The notes under the pieces were generated by a model. The model was not told the DNA's origin, made no database searches, and saw only the letters and a program-made list of their open reading frames with translations. Of a stretch of 64,000 nt of DNA, positions 1-9,253 are shown piece after piece. The DNA comes from DASYPQ01 sp036006425 (lineage in GTDB: Bacteria; Planctomycetota; UBA1135; GCA-002686595), in the NCBI GenBank assembly GCA_036006425.1, contig DASYPQ010000010.1:62001-126000 (forward strand). The letters run 5' to 3'. How positions within the stretch are numbered: the first letter of the stretch is position 1; each line of letters begins with the position of its first letter. The translations under genes were made by a program, and so were the position numbers.

Positions 1-1436
1 ACGTCGCCTGGCGCGCGCTTTCCTCGCTCGCACGGCGGCGCAGCGCGAAGGGAGCCGCGGTCTTCGCGGCTTCGATCACGCACGTCGACGCGCGCATGCG
101 GATCTTCTCGGCGCAGGGCTTGAAGGTCGTTCCCGTCGACGCCGGAGCCCAGGAGAAGCTGCGCGCCGCCCTCGCCGATCCGGACTGGCGCGTCGCCTGC
201 GAAGCCGCGCTCGCGATCGGCGAGCATCCCGACGCCGCGGCGCTGCCCGCTCTCGAGAAGGCGCTCGCGCATTCCTCGTCGCACGTGCGCCGCTGCGCGG
301 CGGAGGCGCTGGCTCATTTCGTCGACGCGAAGGAGGCCGTGCGGCCGATCCTCGCGCGCGCGAAGGACGACGCCTCGGTCGACGTCCGCTGCTCCGTGCT
401 CGTCGCGCGCGCGCAGCTCGACGGCGACGCGTTGGCGGGCGAGGTCGAAAAGGCCGCCGTGAGCAAAGAGGCGCTCTGGCGCGCGGGTGCCGCGGGAGCG
501 GCCGGATCCCTGAGCCACGGGAAGGCGATCCCGCTGCTCCTGAAGCTCACGCACGACTCCGATCCGCACGTCGTCGACGTCGCGGCGCACGCGTTGAAGG
601 GGCACGCGACGCCCGAAGTGCACGCGCGGCTCGTGGAGATGCTCGGCGACGCCGACAACGGCGTGCGCCTCGCGGCGGTCGACGTGCTCAAGGAGACCGG
701 CGGGGCCGGCGACCTCGACGCGTTCGCGAAGTGCCTCTCGACGAGCCGCGGGGACATCTCCGGTGAGATCGCCTCCGGCGTCGTCGATGCCGCGGCGCGC
801 ATCGGAGGCGAGCCCGCCCGGCCGATCCTCGAGCGCGGCGCCTTCCACACGAGCGCGTTCGTGCGCCAGAAGTCGCGCGCGGCGCTCGCGAAGGATTTTC
901 CGGGCACCAAGTTCGAAGGATCGAACGACCGGCCCGCGAGTCCGCCGATGGTGCCGCTCCCGGACACCGACTACCCGACTTCCGGTCCGAATCCGCGCGT
1001 CGAGGTCGTGACGAACCGCGGCACGATGGTGTTCGAGCTCTTGCGCAACGAGTGCCCCGTCCACGTCTTCAACTTCATGACGCTCGCGCGGCGCGGCTTC
1101 TACGACGGGACGACTTTCCACCGCGTGGTCCCCGACTTCGTGATCCAGGGCGGCGATCGGCGCGGCGACGGCAACGGGGGAGCGACGTGGCGCGGCGATC
1201 CGCTGCGCGGGGAGTTCACGCCGCGCAAGTTCGCGCGCGGGTCGCTCGGGATGCCGCGCAACGACGACCCCGACAGCGGCGGCAGCCAGATCTTCGTGAC
1301 GCACCGCGAGACGCCGCATCTCGACGGGCGCTACACGCTGTTCGGCGAGCTCCGCGACGGCTTCGAGGTCCTGGACTCGATCGAACTCGGGGACACGATC
1401 CGCACCGTGCGGGTCGTCGGGGACCCGTCGCGCTGA
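1..1436 (+). CDS. HEAT-repeat protein with C-terminal cyclophilin domain (5' partial)
   Basis: The frame is open from base 3, so the gene enters from outside the window; the ATG at 96 is probably internal, because the residues before it are already helical repeat-like. The first 300 or so visible residues are HEAT/PBS-type repeats (ADPDWRVACEAALAIGEHPD and similar units). The last 140 or so form a cyclophilin-type peptidyl-prolyl isomerase with FHRVVPDFVIQGGD, SGGSQIFVTH and HLDGRYTLFG, so the catalytic Arg and substrate pocket look intact. The family catalyses cis-trans isomerisation of Xaa-Pro bonds; the repeats probably bind a protein partner. The stop is TGA at 1434-1436. The domain calls are firm; localisation is unknown because the N-terminus is missing. 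Confidence 0.88.
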   Translation, partial: VAWRALSSLARRRSAKGAAVFAASITHVDARMRIFSAQGLKVVPVDAGAQEKLRAALADPDWRVACEAALAIGEHPDAAALPALEKALAHSSSHVRRCAAEALAHFVDAKEAVRPILARAKDDASVDVRCSVLVARAQLDGDALAGEVEKAAVSKEALWRAGAAGAAGSLSHGKAIPLLLKLTHDSDPHVVDVAAHALKGHATPEVHARLVEMLGDADNGVRLAAVDVLKETGGAGDLDAFAKCLSTSRGDISGEIASGVVDAAARIGGEPARPILERGAFHTSAFVRQKSRAALAKDFPGTKFEGSNDRPASPPMVPLPDTDYPTSGPNPRVEVVTNRGTMVFELLRNECPVHVFNFMTLARRGFYDGTTFHRVVPDFVIQGGDRRGDGNGGATWRGDPLRGEFTPRKFARGSLGMPRNDDPDSGGSQIFVTHRETPHLDGRYTLFGELRDGFEVLDSIELGDTIRTVRVVGDPSR

Positions 1437-1569
1437 GCTGAACCAAGGTTCGAAGCCCGTTTGGGGCCTCCAGGAGGGGGATGGGCTTCATTCTCCCCCG
1501 GGGGTGGGCCGATGAGATCTCGCGCAGGCGAGGTTCCTTCGAGACATCCACCTCGCGCGCACCCAAACC

Positions 1570-2784
1570 ATGAGCCAGACCAAGACGCGCATCGGGATCC
1601 TCGTCGTCGCCGGATCGACCGCCATTTTCGCCGCACTGCGCATTCACGACGTCGAATCCCGGGTATCGCGCGTGGAGCGCGCGCCGCGGGCAGACCCCGC
1701 GCAGGTCGAGCGTCTCGCGAGCTCGATGCGCGAAGCCGAGGAGAAGATCGCGGGTTCGCTGCGCGAGATCGCCGAGCTCGAGCACAAGAGCGCGCACGTC
1801 ACCGAGGTCGATCGGCGCATCGAAGAGCTGCGCAGCGGGCTCGAGAAGGCGGCCGGCACGCTCGCCGATCAGCACAAGCGGATCGCGGCGTGGGACGACA
1901 TCGAGAAGCAGATCGGTCCGCGCGCGCTCGATGCGCGGATGGAGGAGTACCGGCAGAAGGTGGAGGAGCAATGGCGCCGCGTCGACGAGGACGCGCGCAC
2001 CGCTCGCCAGCTCGCCGAGTCGGCGCGCAGCGACCTCGGGCACATCGAGAAGGACCTGGCGCGCGACGAAGAGCGCATGTGGCGGGATCTCGTCGCGCCG
2101 AGCGTGCAGATCATGGGCGAGGACTCGGTCGGCAGCGGAGTGCTGTTCCCGTCGGAGCCCGTGGAGGGCACGAAGGACTTCCGCACGTACGTGCTGACGG
2201 CCTGGCACGTGATCCGCGACCTGCAGAGCGCGCCCGAGGATCTCTCGTTCACCGTGCCGGTGACGATCTACGGCGAGGACCGCCACGCGTCGCCCGAGAG
2301 CGCGACGGTGATCAAGTACGACGCGGCGGTGGACGTCGCGATCCTGAGGCTGCACACGAAGCGGCAAGTGGAATCGGGCGCGAAGCTCGCGCCGCGGTCG
2401 CGGCTGACGCACGTGCACACGTTCGACCGCGTGTACGCCGTCGGGTGCCCGCTGGGGAACGAGCCGATCCCGACGTTCGGAGAGATCGCGGACACGCACC
2501 ACGTCGTCGACGGGACGGCCTACTGGATGATCAGCGCGCCGACGTACATCGGGAACTCGGGCGGCGGGATCTTCGACGCGCAGACGCACGAGCTGCTCGG
2601 GATCTTCTCAAAGATCTACACGCACGGGACGCTGCGCCCGACGGTGATCCCGCACATGGGGCTCGTCACGTCGCTGTCGACGATCTACGACTGGCTCGAC
2701 AAGGTCGGGCTGGCGGAGCTCGAAGCACACGACGAGGTCGCGACGACAGCGCAGTCGGCGGCGGCGCCGGCAGCGAAGCACTGA
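1570..2784 (+). CDS. Membrane-anchored coiled-coil trypsin-like serine protease
   Basis: A 404-residue protein. Residues 7-23 (RIGILVVAGSTAIFAAL) form an N-terminal membrane anchor or uncleaved signal. Residues about 27-175 are a long charged coiled coil (VERLASSMREAEEKI). A chymotrypsin-fold protease domain follows, with the triad His213 (TAWHV), Asp255 (DVAIL) and Ser330 in GNSGGG. It resembles DegP/HtrA-type proteases but has no visible PDZ domain; the coiled coil may replace it for oligomerisation. It starts 133 bp after the cyclophilin gene, on the same strand. The protease call is firm, the substrate unknown; a periplasm-facing position is inferred from the N-terminal segment. Confidence 0.85.
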   Translation: MSQTKTRIGILVVAGSTAIFAALRIHDVESRVSRVERAPRADPAQVERLASSMREAEEKIAGSLREIAELEHKSAHVTEVDRRIEELRSGLEKAAGTLADQHKRIAAWDDIEKQIGPRALDARMEEYRQKVEEQWRRVDEDARTARQLAESARSDLGHIEKDLARDEERMWRDLVAPSVQIMGEDSVGSGVLFPSEPVEGTKDFRTYVLTAWHVIRDLQSAPEDLSFTVPVTIYGEDRHASPESATVIKYDAAVDVAILRLHTKRQVESGAKLAPRSRLTHVHTFDRVYAVGCPLGNEPIPTFGEIADTHHVVDGTAYWMISAPTYIGNSGGGIFDAQTHELLGIFSKIYTHGTLRPTVIPHMGLVTSLSTIYDWLDKVGLAELEAHDEVATTAQSAAAPAAKH

Positions 2785-2842
2785 GCCGAGTCGATCGGCG
2801 CGTCGCTTGACGCGAATGGGTGTCGCGCGATCGCGCGTTCCG

Positions 2843-2862
2843 CCGACGCGCGAGAGCGTCGG
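2843..2862. terminator. Possible bidirectional hairpin between convergent genes
   Basis: A perfect 7-bp stem (CCGACGC/GCGTCGG) with a 6-nt loop lies in the 93-bp gap between the convergent protease and FG-GAP genes. There is no T-run, so this is only a candidate terminator. Confidence 0.3.
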
Positions 2863-2877
2863 ATCAGCGACGAGCCG

Positions 2878-4581
2878 TCACGGACCGAACGCGACGCCGA
2901 CTCCGTTGGAGAAGTTCGCGAACCCGCCGCACGGACCCGGAGGATCGCGGTACCAAACTTGGAAGTACCAGGTCTGTCCGGCTTGGATCCGGCCAGGAAG
3001 ATGGAAGAGCTGGCTCCTCGCGACGAGACCCGGACCTCGCGCGGCGAAGCCATCCGCATCCGACTGGATGATGCCGTAGCGGAAGATGCCCGGCGCACCT
3101 CCACCGACGACGCGGATGCCGTCACCGTATGTTGCGTGAGCTTGCGCGCCTCCCATGAAGAGGAGCGTCGACTTGTTCGGTGGGCAGTGCGTGACCTGAA
3201 TCTCGAGGTCGTCGGTCACGACGCTGCCCGATCCGCAGGCGGCGAGGATCGCACCTTGACCGATCGAGTTGCGGCATCCGCCGTGCGAGTCGGGATTGTT
3301 GCAGGGAGACCCACTCGGGCAGTGACCGTATTGCGTCGCGGTCGGGGCGAGCTGGTGCACGTAGGCCGCGCCCTTCTGGCATTCAGGAATGTTCGGAGGG
3401 CAACCGGTGTGGTCGATCGGGGCGCCCGCAAACACGGTGTCTCCCGAGATTGCGAGCGCGTATCCGAACAGAGGAGTGTAGAGACCGAGGACCTCGTCGT
3501 TTGCAACGAGCTTGCCTGCCTGTTCCCACGTCGAGCCAGACAAGCGGAAGTCCCAGGCAGAACCATAGGCATCGACGTTGGAGTTCACGATGAGATGGTC
3601 GGCAGAGCAGGCCAGAACCGAACCAAACGCATCCCCACTGGCGGTGTCGTCGGCCCAGAACTCCTGTGTCTGCACCCAGCCGGAGGCTTGCTTCTGAAAC
3701 GCGTAGACAGTTCCCGAGCCCGACGCCGGTGTATTGCGGGCGCACGCGCCGACAGCGGCAAGATCACCGGTCAGAGCGACCGCGACACCGAAGTAGTCGC
3801 CGGGCGCTCCGACACTTGCGAGCAGCTTCTGGGTCTGCTGCCAGCCACCCGCTCCATTCTCGAAGACGTAGGCGGCTCCCGGACCTAGGCCTGCACCCCA
3901 GTACGGAGCTCCGAGAATGACGCGATCGCCCGCCAAGGCAACGGAGAGACCGATCCCGTCATCGGACGCGACATCGCTTCCCACCAACTTGGCCGTCTGC
4001 GTCCATGTCCCGCCGACCCGGTCGAAGACGTAGGCGGCGCCGCTGTCGACTCCCGGGCCGTCGTCGTACCTCGCCCCGATTAGAAGCCGGTCGCCCTCCA
4101 TCGCCATCGGATTTCCGAAGGAGTCGTCACTCAGCACGGCATCACCCGCGTGAAGCTTCACGGTTTCAGACCAGGTGGAGCCCGTCAAGTCGAACACGTA
4201 GACGGCGCCCGCGGACATGACTCCCTGATAGTTATCGCCAGGCGCGCCGACGGCCAGGGCGCCTCCATCGAGCGCGACGGAACTGCCGAAGGCAGCGCCG
4301 AACGCCGCGTCGCTGGCTTTCAGTTTTTGCGTCTCGATCCAGCCCGTCGCCTCATGGTGGAACATGTACACCGCACCTGAGACGGCTGCGATGTCCCCCT
4401 CCTCGTAGGCTCCGACCGCGGCCCAATCTCCCGAAATCGCAACCGACCATCCGAAGCGGTCGTACGTCTCTCCATCCGAGGCCAGGAGTTTTTGTCGTTG
4501 GCACTGCGCCAAGCTCGAGGACTCGAGGAGTGCGGTCGCGAACCCGATCGCCAGCCAGAACTTGATCTGCCTTGTCTTCAT
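2878..4581 (-). CDS. Secreted FG-GAP repeat protein with Cys-rich C-terminal module
   Basis: 567 residues from the ATG at 4581. That start is preferred over an ATG 12 nt upstream because GAGG sits 6 nt before it. Residues 1-25 or so are a signal peptide (FWLAIGFATALLESSSLA). About seven repeats follow, each like FGWSVAISGDWAAVGA then SGAVYMF, which is the FG-GAP/integrin-alpha propeller type. The last 140 residues form a separate module with CPSGSPC, GGCRNS, YGDGIRVVGG and a final FANFSNGVGVAF; modules of this style recur elsewhere in the window. It starts 21 nt downstream of the BNR-repeat gene, so the two are probably co-transcribed. Cell-surface or extracellular; function unknown. Confidence 0.8.
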   Translation of the reverse strand: MKTRQIKFWLAIGFATALLESSSLAQCQRQKLLASDGETYDRFGWSVAISGDWAAVGAYEEGDIAAVSGAVYMFHHEATGWIETQKLKASDAAFGAAFGSSVALDGGALAVGAPGDNYQGVMSAGAVYVFDLTGSTWSETVKLHAGDAVLSDDSFGNPMAMEGDRLLIGARYDDGPGVDSGAAYVFDRVGGTWTQTAKLVGSDVASDDGIGLSVALAGDRVILGAPYWGAGLGPGAAYVFENGAGGWQQTQKLLASVGAPGDYFGVAVALTGDLAAVGACARNTPASGSGTVYAFQKQASGWVQTQEFWADDTASGDAFGSVLACSADHLIVNSNVDAYGSAWDFRLSGSTWEQAGKLVANDEVLGLYTPLFGYALAISGDTVFAGAPIDHTGCPPNIPECQKGAAYVHQLAPTATQYGHCPSGSPCNNPDSHGGCRNSIGQGAILAACGSGSVVTDDLEIQVTHCPPNKSTLLFMGGAQAHATYGDGIRVVGGGAPGIFRYGIIQSDADGFAARGPGLVARSQLFHLPGRIQAGQTWYFQVWYRDPPGPCGGFANFSNGVGVAFGP

Positions 4582-4602
4582 GGCTTGCCTCATTATTATC
4601 GC

Positions 4603-7086
4603 CTACGGCTGGTGATAGCGCACCATGCAGTGCGCGGGTTGTGTGTGCTTGTAGCCCCCGAAGTAGCGGTAGGTCCCGGAACCTCCGGCCAAGCCCGAGA
4701 TTCCCTGGATGTGCGTGTCGGTCTGGGTCTTCTGGAACTCGGTCCAGGCGCCGCTCGACGTGCACTTCCATACCCTCCCGCACTGACCGCCGACCCACAG
4801 ATCCCCGCCGTCCACCTCGGCCTCGATCAGCACGGGGATGTCAGCCAAGTCGAATGGATCGTTGGTCATGGCCAAAGGAAATGTCGGCATCCCAGCGACG
4901 ACCGCGAACGGCTGGAACTCTCCGCCCGAGAGATCGGACCGCAGCACGATGCCTGTCCGGACCCCTGCGCAGGTGCGCTCCCCGACAGCGAATGCCGTGT
5001 TCCCGGAAATGACGACGTCACTCAGCATCGAAGCCTCGCAGCCGGAAAAACTCGGACTGATGTTTGCCCAGGTCTGGATCCCGTTGCGGTGGTACTGCCA
5101 AGCCAGTGCATGGGACGCACCGTCGCTTCCGACGAGGATGCCCTGGAGGCTGTCCTTGAAAGCGACGCCATCGAGGGTGACGGCGACGTCTTGTCCTCCA
5201 TTGCGCAGAATCTGGGCCCAATTCTGTCCGCTGTCGGTGGACTTCAGAATGAAGTCTTTTTGGCCGACTGACCAGTAGATCGCTTCCGAACCAGACACGC
5301 CGGCGGAGCACACGTCGAGGAGCCCTCCCGGATTCGCGAACGAGAGCGAGGAGGGTGCGGTCCATAGCGCCCCGGTGTTTATCGTCCTTAGGATGGTGGG
5401 CTTTGGTCCCGTACCAGTGGACGCGGTGAAGAGGTCGCCCACCGCGACTCCCTTCGCCGTGCCGGCGAAGATAATGGACCGCAGAGTGCCGGTCACCGGA
5501 TCGGCGACAGTGTCCCAGTGGGCTCCGCTGTTCGCAGTCCTGCCGATCCGCGCGAACTGACCGGCTTGGAAGCCGTCTGCCGAAGTCGTGAACTCCAGGT
5601 CGTAGATTCGGAACTCAGCGCAGTGTTCGGTCGTAATCGCGTCGGCCCAGCTCTGCCCCGCGTTCGCCGTCTCCCGGATCGTCCCACCGAAGCCGACTAG
5701 CACGGCGGCCGTCCCGCTCCCCGCCTGCGCTGCGATGCCATTCAAGGGCATTGTCACAGCAGTCGGCACGTCATGGATCCGGGTATTGAACTGCGAGCGA
5801 TCCTCCCACACGCCAGTCGCCGGATTGCGCACGTGAACTCCGCCGCTGTATGCCGTCCCGATCACCGTGTTGTCTCCACTCAGGATCGCGGCGTTGTAGA
5901 CGGTGAAGTACTCCTTGTGGCGGTACAGGTGCGTGGTGTTCGGAGGGATCGTCGGCGGAACATCGTTGTAGAGGTAGGTCGGATCCGCCGCCAAGGAGCA
6001 GTCCTTGACACTCTGGCACTCGTGCGCCTCCTTTGTCCAATGCACGCCATCGTCGATCGACGTGAAGATCATTCCGCATCCGGTGCCGACGCCTCCTGTC
6101 GCGACCGCGAGCTTCAGGGTCGGATGTCGGCTGATCTCGACGTCCCACATCTCGAACGGCGTCGAGTCGGCGTCGCAGATGGATAGCTCGCAGGCCAGGC
6201 CCTGCGGATCACCTGGCGCCGTCGGGGCCGCGAGACATCCGTCGATTGCCGGAAGGCTGGTGCAGTCGTAGCAGGACGTACACAGTGGGAAGTTGTTGCA
6301 GTTCTGCGTCGAGAGCTTGCACAGGCAGCGGACATCGAGCACGACTTTCCAGGTCACCCCGTCGGTCGTCTTGAACACCAGTCCGGGCTCGGCCGAAGCC
6401 ATCCCGACGAGCTCAGTGCCTGCCTCGCTGGGTCGTTCGACAACATCGAGCGCGTAGAGCTCGGTCTCCTGCAGCAGATTCTGATCGCTCGTGCCGCTGA
6501 TTGGGTGGTTGTCCTGCATCAGGAGCGTGCACGCTGTCCACGTGGTTCCGCCATTCGTCGTCCTCCAGATTCCGTGCAATCCGCACAACCAGCCTCGTTG
6601 CTCGTCAAGGAAATGCACGTCGTAGAGCTGTTCGAACGGAGGCGCGTACTTCGGCAAGTGCTGTGCATCGAGCACGGCCGGCATCTGCGATCCGAGGACA
6701 GACCAGCTCGTGCCGCCGTTCGTGGTCTTGATCACCCAGCCGAAATCGCCGACAGCCCAGCCCGTCGGTCCGTCATTCTGTGGACTCTCCGGCACGAAGT
6801 GGATGCGGCGGAGCGCCTTGTTCACTTGCGTGGGAACGTCTTGGAAAGTCCACGCTCCGTTCGCCACGCTGCGGTGACGAATCCGTCCGCCGTCCTCTAC
6901 GGTCCAAACTTCAGTGCCGTTGAACGTGAAGGCATCCTCGACGAGTCCGCCCCACACGTATTCGAAGGGCGTTGACTGCGCGTGGGCAACGTGCGTCGGA
7001 CTGCACAGGAATAGAGCCAGTGCGACGAGTGCCGTTCTGCAGGAGAAGAAAAAACGAGCACGAACGTTGGATGAGAACGAGAGCAT
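4603..7086 (-). CDS. Secreted BNR/YCF48-like beta-propeller protein
   Basis: 827 residues from the ATG at 7086; the purine-rich GGAGATG lies just upstream and a signal peptide follows directly (TALVALALFLCSPTHVAHAQ), whereas the in-frame ATG at 7149 would add 21 unlikely residues. About eight repeats of the form TTNGGTSW, TTDGVTW, SIDDGVHW, TANAGQSW, TANSGAHW and STDSGQNW mark Asp-box (BNR) propeller blades, most like the YCF48/photosystem II stability factor group. A Cys-rich insertion (CRCLCKLSTQNCNNF, then CTSCYDC) lies in the second quarter. No sialidase active site is evident. Likely exported and surface-associated; the function cannot be assigned. Confidence 0.78.
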   Translation of the reverse strand: MLSFSSNVRARFFFSCRTALVALALFLCSPTHVAHAQSTPFEYVWGGLVEDAFTFNGTEVWTVEDGGRIRHRSVANGAWTFQDVPTQVNKALRRIHFVPESPQNDGPTGWAVGDFGWVIKTTNGGTSWSVLGSQMPAVLDAQHLPKYAPPFEQLYDVHFLDEQRGWLCGLHGIWRTTNGGTTWTACTLLMQDNHPISGTSDQNLLQETELYALDVVERPSEAGTELVGMASAEPGLVFKTTDGVTWKVVLDVRCLCKLSTQNCNNFPLCTSCYDCTSLPAIDGCLAAPTAPGDPQGLACELSICDADSTPFEMWDVEISRHPTLKLAVATGGVGTGCGMIFTSIDDGVHWTKEAHECQSVKDCSLAADPTYLYNDVPPTIPPNTTHLYRHKEYFTVYNAAILSGDNTVIGTAYSGGVHVRNPATGVWEDRSQFNTRIHDVPTAVTMPLNGIAAQAGSGTAAVLVGFGGTIRETANAGQSWADAITTEHCAEFRIYDLEFTTSADGFQAGQFARIGRTANSGAHWDTVADPVTGTLRSIIFAGTAKGVAVGDLFTASTGTGPKPTILRTINTGALWTAPSSLSFANPGGLLDVCSAGVSGSEAIYWSVGQKDFILKSTDSGQNWAQILRNGGQDVAVTLDGVAFKDSLQGILVGSDGASHALAWQYHRNGIQTWANISPSFSGCEASMLSDVVISGNTAFAVGERTCAGVRTGIVLRSDLSGGEFQPFAVVAGMPTFPLAMTNDPFDLADIPVLIEAEVDGGDLWVGGQCGRVWKCTSSGAWTEFQKTQTDTHIQGISGLAGGSGTYRYFGGYKHTQPAHCMVRYHQP

Positions 7087-7650
7087 TGGGGCATCTCCAC
7101 GATTGCGAGCCGGGAGGTCGTAGAGCGAATCCCGACAAGTGCCCCTCACTCGTCGGAAGTCCTCGATCGAGGACGGGCCCCATCCTACTCAGCTCGCTCA
7201 GTCCGGGGGAGAGCCCTTGGTTATCGTTGAGGGGCTCTGTCGTGCCCCATGCTGGTTCCTTCTCGGAACCCCCCGTGTCGCCAAGGTTGGGACCCGTCTG
7301 CTTTCGGTCACGAAGTGAGTCGGGTTGTTGTCACAGGCCAGCCGCGAGACGGTCTCTAAGCATGACTTGGGCCCTCACAACGGAACTGCGCCGGTAGCTA
7401 ACCGTGCCCCTCACGGAGAGTCATGGGCGGAGTCCGTTGAAGGCGCCCGAGTCGCCTAGCAAACCCAAACAGCGCGGGAGGGCGGGACGCGGCCTGGAAC
7501 GACTTGAGTTCAGGTCGGAGCTAGTTCGTGTCCGCACGAAACGGCGAGCCACAGCGACTCGACGAGGTTCGATCCATCTCGTAGCCGCTGTGCCGGCTTT
7601 CGATGAGGTCGCGTGCTTCGGTGCGTCACCGTACGGCCGCGTCTCAGGCG
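7087..7650. other. Intergenic region without a recognisable gene
   Basis: 564 bp upstream of the BNR gene and downstream of purH, both on the minus strand. The open frames here look random (for example 7404-7679, plus) and show no family motif, and no tRNA or riboswitch fold was recognised. It should hold the promoter of the 7086 gene, but I could not place one confidently. Composition resembles the 2.9-7.1 kb genes rather than purH. Confidence 0.6.
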
Positions 7651-9243
7651 TTAGTGCCGGAAGTGGCGGATCCCGGTGAACACCATCGCGGCTCCGCGGG
7701 CGTCGCAGGCGGCGATCGTTTCGGCGTCGCGGACCGAGCCGCCGGGCTGCAGGATCGCGGTTGCGCCGGCGTCCAGTGCGGCGATCACGCCGTCGGGGAA
7801 CGGGAAGAAGGCGTCGGAGCCCACGACCGATCCCTTCGCGCGCTCGCCGGCTTTCGTCACGGCGAGGCGCACCGAATCCACGCGGCTCATCTGACCGGCG
7901 CCCACGCCGAGCACCCGCGTTCCGTTCGCGAGCACGATCGCGTTCGACTTCACGTGCTTCGCGACCTTGTTCGCGAACACGAGGCCCTCCAACTCCGCCG
8001 GCGTCGGCGCGCGCTTCGTCACCGGTTTGCACTCTGCCGGCCCCGCTGCGGCGAGGTCGCGGTCCTGCACAAGGAATCCGCCGACGACCTTCTTCACCTC
8101 GACGTCGCGCGCGTCGCGGCCCTTCGCCGAGAACTCGCCGCTCTCGAGCAGGCGTACGTTCTTCCCCCACTTCGGCTTCTGCGTCAGGAGCTCCAGCGCG
8201 GCCGGATCGAACGCGGGAGCGATGATCGCTTCCACGAACCGGTTGCCCGACACGAGGTACTCCGCGCTCGCGGCGTCGAGCACGCGCGTGAACGCGAGCA
8301 CCGATCCGAACGCGGACACGGGATCGCCCTCCCAGGCCTGCTCGAGCGCCTGCGCGATCGATTTCGCCTCCGCGGCGCCGCACGGGTTGTTGTGCTTCAC
8401 GACGCACACGAACGCGCCGCTGAATTCCTTCGCGAGCGCGAGCGCCGCGTCGAGGTCGACCAGGTTGTTGTACGAGAGCGTCTTGCCGTTCAGGATCCGC
8501 GCGTTCGCGACGCCGGCTTCGTTCGTCCCGCTCGAGCGGTAGAACGCCGCCACCTGGTGCGGGTTCTCGCCGTAGCGCAGGTCCGCGACCTTGACGCCCG
8601 CGAGCGAGAACGAGCCCGGGAACGGCGACGACGACTTGCCGTCCTTCTTCTCCTGATCGAAGAGCCAGCGCGAGATCGCGGCGTCGTACCGCGCCGTCGC
8701 GCCGAAGGCCTTCACGGCGAGCTCCCGCTTGAGATCGTCCGAGATCGATCCGTCCAGCTTCTGCATCTCGTCGAGCACGCGCCCGTAGTCGTCGGGATCC
8801 GTCACGACGCCCACGAAGCGGTGGTTCTTCGCCGCCGAACGAAGCATCGAAGGCCCGCCGATGTCGATCTGCTCGATCGCTTCCGCGCGCGCGACGCCTT
8901 CCTTCGCGACCGTCGCCTCGAACGGATACAGATTCACGACGACGAGATCGATCGGCCGGATGTCGTGCTCCGTCATCGCGCCGCGATGGGATTCGACGTC
9001 GCGCAGCGCGAGGATCCCCCCGTGCACCTTCGGGTGCAGCGTCTTCACCCGCCCGTCCATCATCTCGGGGAACCCGGTGTAATCGGAAACCTCGCGGACC
9101 GGGATTCCGGCCTTGCGCAGCGCGGCGAACGTGCCGCCGGTCGAGAGGATCTCGACCCCCATCTGAGACAGGGCGCGTGCGAAGTTCTCGACGCCGGACT
9201 TGTCCGACACGCTGATCAGCGCGCGTTCGATGCGGTGAGCCAC
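7651..9243 (-). CDS. purH: Bifunctional AICAR formyltransferase/IMP cyclohydrolase
   Basis: A 530-residue PurH of normal family length. It catalyses the last two steps of de novo purine synthesis, formylation of AICAR by 10-formyl-THF and ring closure to IMP, in the cytoplasm. The N-terminal MGS-like cyclohydrolase domain is plain (ALISVSDKSGVENFARAL, STGGT, GRVKTLHPKVHGGIL, NLYPFE, IDIGGPSMLRSAAKN). The C-terminal transformylase domain has LRYGENPHQ, VVKHNNPCG and DAFFPFPD. The start is GTG at 9243, with AGGAG 5-6 nt upstream. It begins 10 nt after the thioredoxin-like gene and probably shares a transcript with it and prfB. Confidence 0.96.
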   Translation of the reverse strand: MAHRIERALISVSDKSGVENFARALSQMGVEILSTGGTFAALRKAGIPVREVSDYTGFPEMMDGRVKTLHPKVHGGILALRDVESHRGAMTEHDIRPIDLVVVNLYPFEATVAKEGVARAEAIEQIDIGGPSMLRSAAKNHRFVGVVTDPDDYGRVLDEMQKLDGSISDDLKRELAVKAFGATARYDAAISRWLFDQEKKDGKSSSPFPGSFSLAGVKVADLRYGENPHQVAAFYRSSGTNEAGVANARILNGKTLSYNNLVDLDAALALAKEFSGAFVCVVKHNNPCGAAEAKSIAQALEQAWEGDPVSAFGSVLAFTRVLDAASAEYLVSGNRFVEAIIAPAFDPAALELLTQKPKWGKNVRLLESGEFSAKGRDARDVEVKKVVGGFLVQDRDLAAAGPAECKPVTKRAPTPAELEGLVFANKVAKHVKSNAIVLANGTRVLGVGAGQMSRVDSVRLAVTKAGERAKGSVVGSDAFFPFPDGVIAALDAGATAILQPGGSVRDAETIAACDARGAAMVFTGIRHFRH

Positions 9244-9253
9244 TCTCTCTCCT

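Noticed and set aside
1474..1512. G-run/C-run hairpin after the cyclophilin gene as a terminator
   Set aside because: GGGGGA can pair with TCCCCC, but the loop is long and no T-run follows.
7404..7679. A plus-strand gene in the 7.1-7.6 kb gap
   Set aside because: Basic, low-complexity translation running into the end of purH, without family similarity or a clear start signal.
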